Positions 59,433 through 64,000 of a stretch of 64,000 nucleotides of DNA are shown here, piece by piece. This DNA comes from Aurantiochytrium sp. KH105 (taxonomy: Eukaryota; Sar; Bigyra; Thraustochytrida; Thraustochytriidae): positions 49,021 through 113,020 of the forward strand of contig BGKB01000198.1 of assembly GCA_003116975.1 (NCBI GenBank). Direction: 5' to 3'. Under the pieces are notes generated by a model, which worked only from the letters and a program-made list of their open reading frames with translations, was not told the origin of the DNA and did no database searches. The position numbers and the translations under genes were made by a program. Each line of letters begins with the position of its first letter. Position 1 is the first letter of the stretch.

Positions 59433-59568
59433 GATACGCAGCAAGGCTCTAGTGCCTGCCTGCCTCGCCTTGTCTGTCTGTCTGGGAGTTCCGGATTTGC
59501 TTTCTTGCTCTTGGCTATGGTCTCCGCAACGCAAAAGGAGCAGCACGAGGTCGCGGAGGAAAAAGCAG

Positions 59569-59892
59569 TCACGTTAGCGGCAGCATAAGCCTACGACCAA
59601 CTTGAACGCAAGGGAAAGCGACAAAGCAGAATTTTCTGGCCTTCCCAAGGTTGAGCCTAGACAAAGGCATCATGTCGTTTCTGGCAGTCGTGAAGTTCTC
59701 GTATTGGCGATACGTCGCATCGTCTTGCGTGGCAAGGGGAGAAGACGGGTCGACACTCACGCCCCGGTAAACGATTTTGAACCAGGGCTGGTCGTCATTC
59801 GTGAAGTACTGAAGCTCCGGATCAGCGACCATGTTGGTCATCCGGAAGGGGTACGATCTAAGACCGTGGTCCCTGGCGGGTGCGATTTCCAA
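59569..59892 (-). CDS. Unknown coding segment, possible downstream exon of the 59942-60775 gene
   Basis: An open segment of about 107 codons with normal-looking composition (RMTNMVADPELQYFTNDDQP; NDMMPLSRLNLGKARKFC). Its only 5' start would be a TTG, so it is more likely the continuation of the next minus-strand segment after a splice or frameshift. A donor-like GTGAGT lies inside it (near 59755), so the 3' half may be intron. No family recognised. Confidence 0.3.
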   Translation of the reverse strand: MEIAPARDHGLRSYPFRMTNMVADPELQYFTNDDQPWFKIVYRGVSVDPSSPLATQDDATYRQYENFTTARNDMMPLSRLNLGKARKFCFVAFPCVQVGRRLMLPLT

Positions 59893-59941
59893 CGTGTGAC
59901 AAAAGTCTTTGTTTTTACGGAAGCAATGATTCTGGTATACC

Positions 59942-60775
59942 CTAAGAAAACACTAGCGAGGAACCTCCAATTGCACGTGCTAAGGTAAGCAGCGTCAGTC
60001 TTCTTACTGGTGACGCAGCGGAGCTTGCGTTCGCGGTCATCCTCCTCGCCGCTAAGCAAACCTGCGTATGCACATAGGAAACGTCCTGCGCACGACCTCT
60101 CGTGAAGCACCAGTTTGACACGGCACAGTCGGCGCTGTCTGTCGTGAGGTGCACGCTGATATCGGTAGCGTCTTCAACTGCGTCCGAGCAGTGGCCCTTC
60201 ATTGCAAGGTCACCGCCTTTGTAAACCCCATTCGTGGAGTCAAAGCCGAAGAGCTTGTTCTCGACTTGAAACCTGCGGGACCACATTGTTGTGGGCGTCG
60301 AGCCAAAGCTGCAGTCGCCGCTTCCTGCGTCGGGACAGTTTATGTAGCGCACCTCCCCGTTGACGCGAGCGGTGATGTAGAAGAACCTGTCGTCGAGGGT
60401 AATCTTCTCGGAGGCAAGGATCGTCACGTTGTCGTCGGTCATGCGGCGCGTGTCGTCAACGTACTGCTCGTGCCACGGATCGAACCGTTTGCTGTAAATG
60501 CTTTGCGTAAGACTTCGGAAAAGAGGACTTGTTTCGTGTTTGTACCAGTCAAGGGTCGTGAATTCCCGCGCAGCTTTGCGGACGGCTATGATGGGGAACC
60601 CCACGCCGATCGAAGCAGACACGGCGAGATCGTAGATACCAATGCCTACATGCTCGTTTAACTTGCGCCGCGAGTCATCCCTTCCGCCGTGCGCAGATGT
60701 CAGCTTCTGCACCCACGTATCACTTGACCCCACGGCGCCTGAGAAGAAACGAGTGTACACTGAACGCGTGCCCAA
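59942..60775 (-). CDS. Unknown, probably secreted or lumenal protein (broken or split)
   Basis: The open frame extends past 60775 to about 60840 with a Cys-rich stretch (ADYKGECHLSPATNKCTPDD). A Leu-rich signal-like peptide (MLMLLLLLRR) is in a different frame just upstream, so one base or a splice separates the two. The body (about 240 residues) has WYKHETSPLFRSLTQSIYSK, ITLDDRFFYITARVNGEVRY, CPDAGSGDCSFGS and ENKLFGFDSTNGVYKGGD, with paired Cys suggestive of an extracellular beta-rich fold. The last 35 residues (Ala/Arg-rich) may be read-through into an intron. I recognise no family. Confidence 0.4.
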   Translation of the reverse strand: MGTRSVYTRFFSGAVGSSDTWVQKLTSAHGGRDDSRRKLNEHVGIGIYDLAVSASIGVGFPIIAVRKAAREFTTLDWYKHETSPLFRSLTQSIYSKRFDPWHEQYVDDTRRMTDDNVTILASEKITLDDRFFYITARVNGEVRYINCPDAGSGDCSFGSTPTTMWSRRFQVENKLFGFDSTNGVYKGGDLAMKGHCSDAVEDATDISVHLTTDSADCAVSNWCFTRGRAQDVSYVHTQVCLAARRMTANASSAASPVRRLTLLTLARAIGGSSLVFS

Positions 60776-60948
60776 GTCATCGGGGGTGCACTTGTTGGTG
60801 GCAGGGCTTAGATGGCACTCGCCTTTGTAATCTGCGCAACAGCAGCAGTAGCATCAACATGATGACGATGATGATGCTGGCGGTATAAAGCGCGCGCGCA
60901 ATCTGACTAACTTTAGGCGTCTAAGATGTATAGACAGCGGGCATTTAG

Positions 60949-63797
60949 ATGAGGGAGAGTGATAAGAGATCGAGAATTCGAATAATCGAAGACGGGTGGC
61001 GTCATACTGGTTTGGCCTGCCCCATGTTCTCCATCCTCTGTCTTTGGGCGAACGCCTTGGAACCGTGGGCACGCTTGTTCACTGTGGTGGGACTTTCATT
61101 CCTTTTATTAATGGCATGCTACTCGCTGCCCGTCGCGAGCAATAAGCTTTTTTACTTTGACGATGGGACAGATGTCCGTGTCAATATCGCGGCCGTCTCT
61201 TGGATCCACGGCGTCATGGGCGTTGAACGCGCGGTCCATGTTCTGTGTGCTGCTCTCGTGTGTGCTAGCTTGGTACAGGTGCCGCTCCCTCAGGAAGAGG
61301 TCGACGAAGAGGATGGATCCGTCAAAGAAGCCAAACAGGCAGGGGGCGTCTTCACCGCCCTGCTGGAGAAATATGTTCCGGATACGCACATGGCCGTTTT
61401 CCTGCTCATTGCCTGCGGCATCAACAGCAACAGGCTCTCGGAGGAAATGGTCAGGGGCGACTTTGTTGAACAACACTTTCACGTTTCAGCAGAAGAAGCA
61501 ACTGCTTCCGTAAGGCACGCGCTGCTCATTGTGCGCATGGCCTTTTTCGCCATGGGTCTTGGGGCAGCCGCTCTCAATATGAACACACTCCGGCCGGCCC
61601 TGATGCGCTTTTCAGACAAGGCCCTGGCTCGATGCGCTGGTGCACTTATCTTCGTCTTTCAGTTTGGGATCATCACCCCCCACTTTGTCACCATGTACCC
61701 GCACAGTTTGGCGGAAGCCGTGTCAGACAGGGTCGACGCTTCGACGCTTCGACGCTTCGAGACCGCCACACCGAGTTTATTTTGGACACCTGCATCGTTT
61801 GGTCTTTGTCGCTCATCGGCGTGACACTGACTTTCGATAGCTCGCCAACCATGGACGCCGGGGACCCTCGCGCGGACAGGAACCGCTTCGCTGGGACATT
61901 CGTGTTTAACAACGTGTTTCTGGGTACGTACGGGTCCGCAGTTGCAACACGGATGGACTTTGCGCTCCAAAACGCGAACCTCAGCCACGCCTCCAACGAT
62001 GGCGGAATCCTTCCTCTCGTGGTTCTGGTTTCTCTCCTTGCCGCGTCTGCCTTCGGGGAGGCGCTCCAGCGGTCTCTCCCTCTCTCACCAAGACAGGCGC
62101 GGCCCTCGCCAAGATTGCGTTTCGCGCTGCCGATGGGACGAGAGCTCCCATCATTATCCTCTGGCGCGTAGCCATTGCCGCCGGCGTCGTGAGTGGTGTG
62201 ATCGCGTGCTTTTCTGCGAGCTCGCCATGGTTCACATTCACGGTCGAGGCAGGAACGATTCCCAAAGAGATCGGCATTCACGCCGAGAATGTGGAGGACC
62301 TCATCAGCGAGCTCGGCCACAGTGCACTTGGCGTGGTGAAGAAAATGGACCCGTGTCGGTGGTCCATCAGCAAGCCATCCAAGGCACTGAATCCAAGCAT
62401 ATCGTATGCGTACCCGCCGGAGTACAGCCACACCATGACTAGCAAATCCTTCTCTCTCTCGAGACAGCCAAGGCCGACATCAGCGAGATGGACTGCAATT
62501 GCAGGGCTGCAGGGGCGTGCGACTGCGAGACTATGCACGCCGCGCGGGCCCACGTTGTCACCAAGAGACAGGACAAGGTGGACTTTGCCGCGACGAGTAA
62601 CATTTCATACGTGCACGACGAGGTCACTCACTTCGACCAAATCACGCAAGATGTCATGTATGACGACGCAATGAAAAAGTGTCACGAGATGGAGTGTGAC
62701 ATCTTCTTGGGCGTTGCTGTTGCCGCCGAATCAAGCATCCTCGCGAGCGGGACCGTGTGGCTAACCCCGGGCCTCGAGGACGCGATCAGCACGGCAGCCT
62801 GGGGTTTGGGCAGCTCGTGAATCGCGTTGGTCACGGGGTGCTCAAATACGGGTACCGACGTGCAAAGTTCTTGACAAGCCTTGCTCTCAAAATCAAACGC
62901 ATTCGTCCGTTCCTGCAGATGGTGCTGCGGCTTGCGTGTACCCTGGACAAGGCGCGTTACAATTTTACCATGGACCTCGCCATGATCTATGTCCCACTCG
63001 CGCTCAACTCTGCCTTTTGCGTTTTACTGGGTCTGTGGAGGAGGAAGAATGTGAGGAACGTGTCGCACGTTTGGGTTCTTCCTTCCTCTCTTCGCCGTGA
63101 ACGTGATTATGGTGGGGCTGACGTTCGTGTTCCCTCTCGCGGTGCACGAAGTCGTCGGGCACGTGCCGTCGGAGCATATGGTTGTAAAGGGGCAGATGCA
63201 CGCCGGCTTTTACCTCTTGCGATACGCTTACTGCGGGAGTGCGTTGAGCACCTTTTTTTCCCCATCATCGTGAGCATCGTGGACGACCTGTCACTCTTCC
63301 GGCGAAAGGCAGCCGTGTTACGCAGCCTTTTTCGAAAACCCTTTGCGTTACTATCAAGAAGGCCGTCGTCCACTGCCACTACCACTACCACGAGCACTGC
63401 CGCCAGGGCGAGCATGCTCATCCAGGAGAGGCCTCAGACGACGACACGAAGCAGACGGCGGCGTGGATTCAAGCGTTTGCAATCTCCGCACCGGCCCTTG
63501 CTTTCACGGCGTATGTATTTACCGAGAAGGTGCAGCTCGTGCAAATCAGCTACGGGCCGGAAGGAGCCTTGCTCGATGTAGTGCACGCCTTTCACGTACA
63601 CAGACACCTCCTTGAAGGTGCTCACTTACAACGAAGAAAATACCTTGTGTGACCTTATAGGCAAGGGTATCGAAGCGATCATTTCGGTCGCAATAAACGC
63701 GTTGCATAGCTTATTTGAGAATGTAGTTCAGGTCCTCGAAACATCTGCAGAGAGCGTCGTCGATGTGGCGTTCATCATCTCATCTAACCTAACCTAA
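60949..63797 (+). pseudogene. Multi-pass membrane protein gene with repeated frame breaks, family unknown
   Basis: A chain of open segments that together would encode about 945 residues. The first (60949-61758) has hydrophobic helices (LFTVVGLSFLLLMACYSLPV; VERAVHVLCAALVCASLV; ALIFVFQFGIITPHFV). Segments in other frames continue it: FILDTCIVWSLSLIGVTLTF, GTRAPIIILWRVAIAAGVV, CNCRAAGACDCETMHAARAH, YNFTMDLAMIYVPLALNSAF, FGFFLPLFAVNVIMVGLTFV, FAISAPALAFTAYVFTEKVQ and a C-terminal segment ending at a TAA inside the CCTAA repeat. At least seven frame changes are needed; most coincide with short repeats or homopolymers (8-bp triplet at 61735-61758, pyrimidine runs at 62073-62086 and 62451-62460, G/T runs at 62798-62810, T7 at 63253-63259). 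Either a decayed gene or poorly resolved sequence. Small introns cannot be excluded for some. Confidence 0.5.
61735..61758 (+). repeat. 8-bp unit GACGCTTC in three tandem copies
   Basis: With two copies the upstream frame continues as DRVDASTLRDRHTEFILDTC; with three it shifts and ends about 70 bp later. A copy-number change here therefore breaks the frame. Confidence 0.85.
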
Positions 63798-63803
63798 CCT
63801 AAA
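63784..63803. repeat. Short CCTAA telomere-like repeat
   Basis: CTAACCTAACCTAACCTAAA, four CTAAC-type units, overlapping the stop of the broken membrane-protein gene. Too short and too internal to be a telomere; 200 bp of unrelated sequence follow to the right edge. Confidence 0.7.
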
Positions 63804-64000
63804 CCCCACAAACGACCCGCCTTGATCAAGGCACCTCCGGGATCACCTTTTTCTCATCTATTCTCATGTCGAGAGCGCGCCGTTCGCTCTCAAGAGCGTC
63901 TGCAGCTGCTGCGCTTTCAAGAGCGCGGGATTTCAACGCACCTGAGCGAGCTCAAATTTCAATGGTCTCAATCTCCATGTCAGCAGAGACGCCGCGGAGT

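Noticed and set aside
59569-64000. Integrated DNA virus or subtelomeric rDNA at the right end
   Set aside because: No capsid, polymerase, terminase, reverse transcriptase or rRNA sequence could be found; only unknown membrane and lumenal-type proteins.

Overview
This window is nuclear DNA from a microbial eukaryote. The genes are long and mostly intronless, spaced by 0.1-1.7 kb, GC-rich and rich in low-complexity tracts. It carries cytosolic and mitochondrial ribosomal protein genes, two kinesins, a DNAJC2-type chaperone, a TFIIA-like factor and a CSRP-type LIM protein. Compact genes with a few short GT-AG introns and paired Golgi-type sulfotransferases fit a stramenopile, possibly a labyrinthulomycete (thraustochytrid). 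That placement is inference. I see no rRNA, tRNA, CRISPR array or intact transposon.

Layout, left to right. 1-5054 (+): voltage-gated Ca-type channel missing its 5' end (repeats II-IV visible). 5209-10710 (-): TMEM131-like protein. 11401-14199 (+): kinesin with a Tudor-like tail. 14356-24225: four minus-strand genes, namely a ubiquitin-specific protease, a PHYHD1-like dioxygenase, a C2 protein followed by copies of its own 3' end, and an LRR-IQ-WW scaffold. 25917-29437 (+): R2R3-MYB and a tesmin/LIN54 CXC domain, apparently one gene split at an A10 run. 30233-31036 (-): HTH-like unknown. 32299-32835 (+): eS19. 33320-34234 (+): ubiquitin-like membrane protein. 34913-40668 (-): tandem pair of two-domain sulfotransferases. 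41128-42123 (+): TFIIA alpha/beta-like. 42286-48579 (-): giant kinesin-8-like motor. 49154-52453 (+): RCC1/filamin protein. 52545-53447 (-): mitochondrial bL19. 54209-55337 (-): four-exon double-LIM gene. 56243-58163 (+): DNAJC2/zuotin with two SANT domains. 58712-59432 (-): two-exon hotdog thioesterase. 59569-60775 (-) and 60949-63797 (+): two unrecognised, frame-broken genes running into a CCTAA repeat.

The genes do not form an operon; most are housekeeping, cytoskeletal or secretory. Themes are gene expression (eS19, bL19m, DNAJC2, TFIIA, MYB-CXC), microtubules (two kinesins) and the secretory pathway (TMEM131, UBL membrane protein, two sulfotransferases).

The strongest leads are the MYB-CXC fusion, which would put the MYB and LIN54 activities of the animal MYB-MuvB complex in one chain; the duplicated sulfotransferases, each with an N-terminal Sulfotransfer_2-like and a C-terminal Sulfotransfer_1-like module; the 140-bp tandem copies of a gene's 3' coding end; and the right-end gene, whose frames can be stitched across short repeats.
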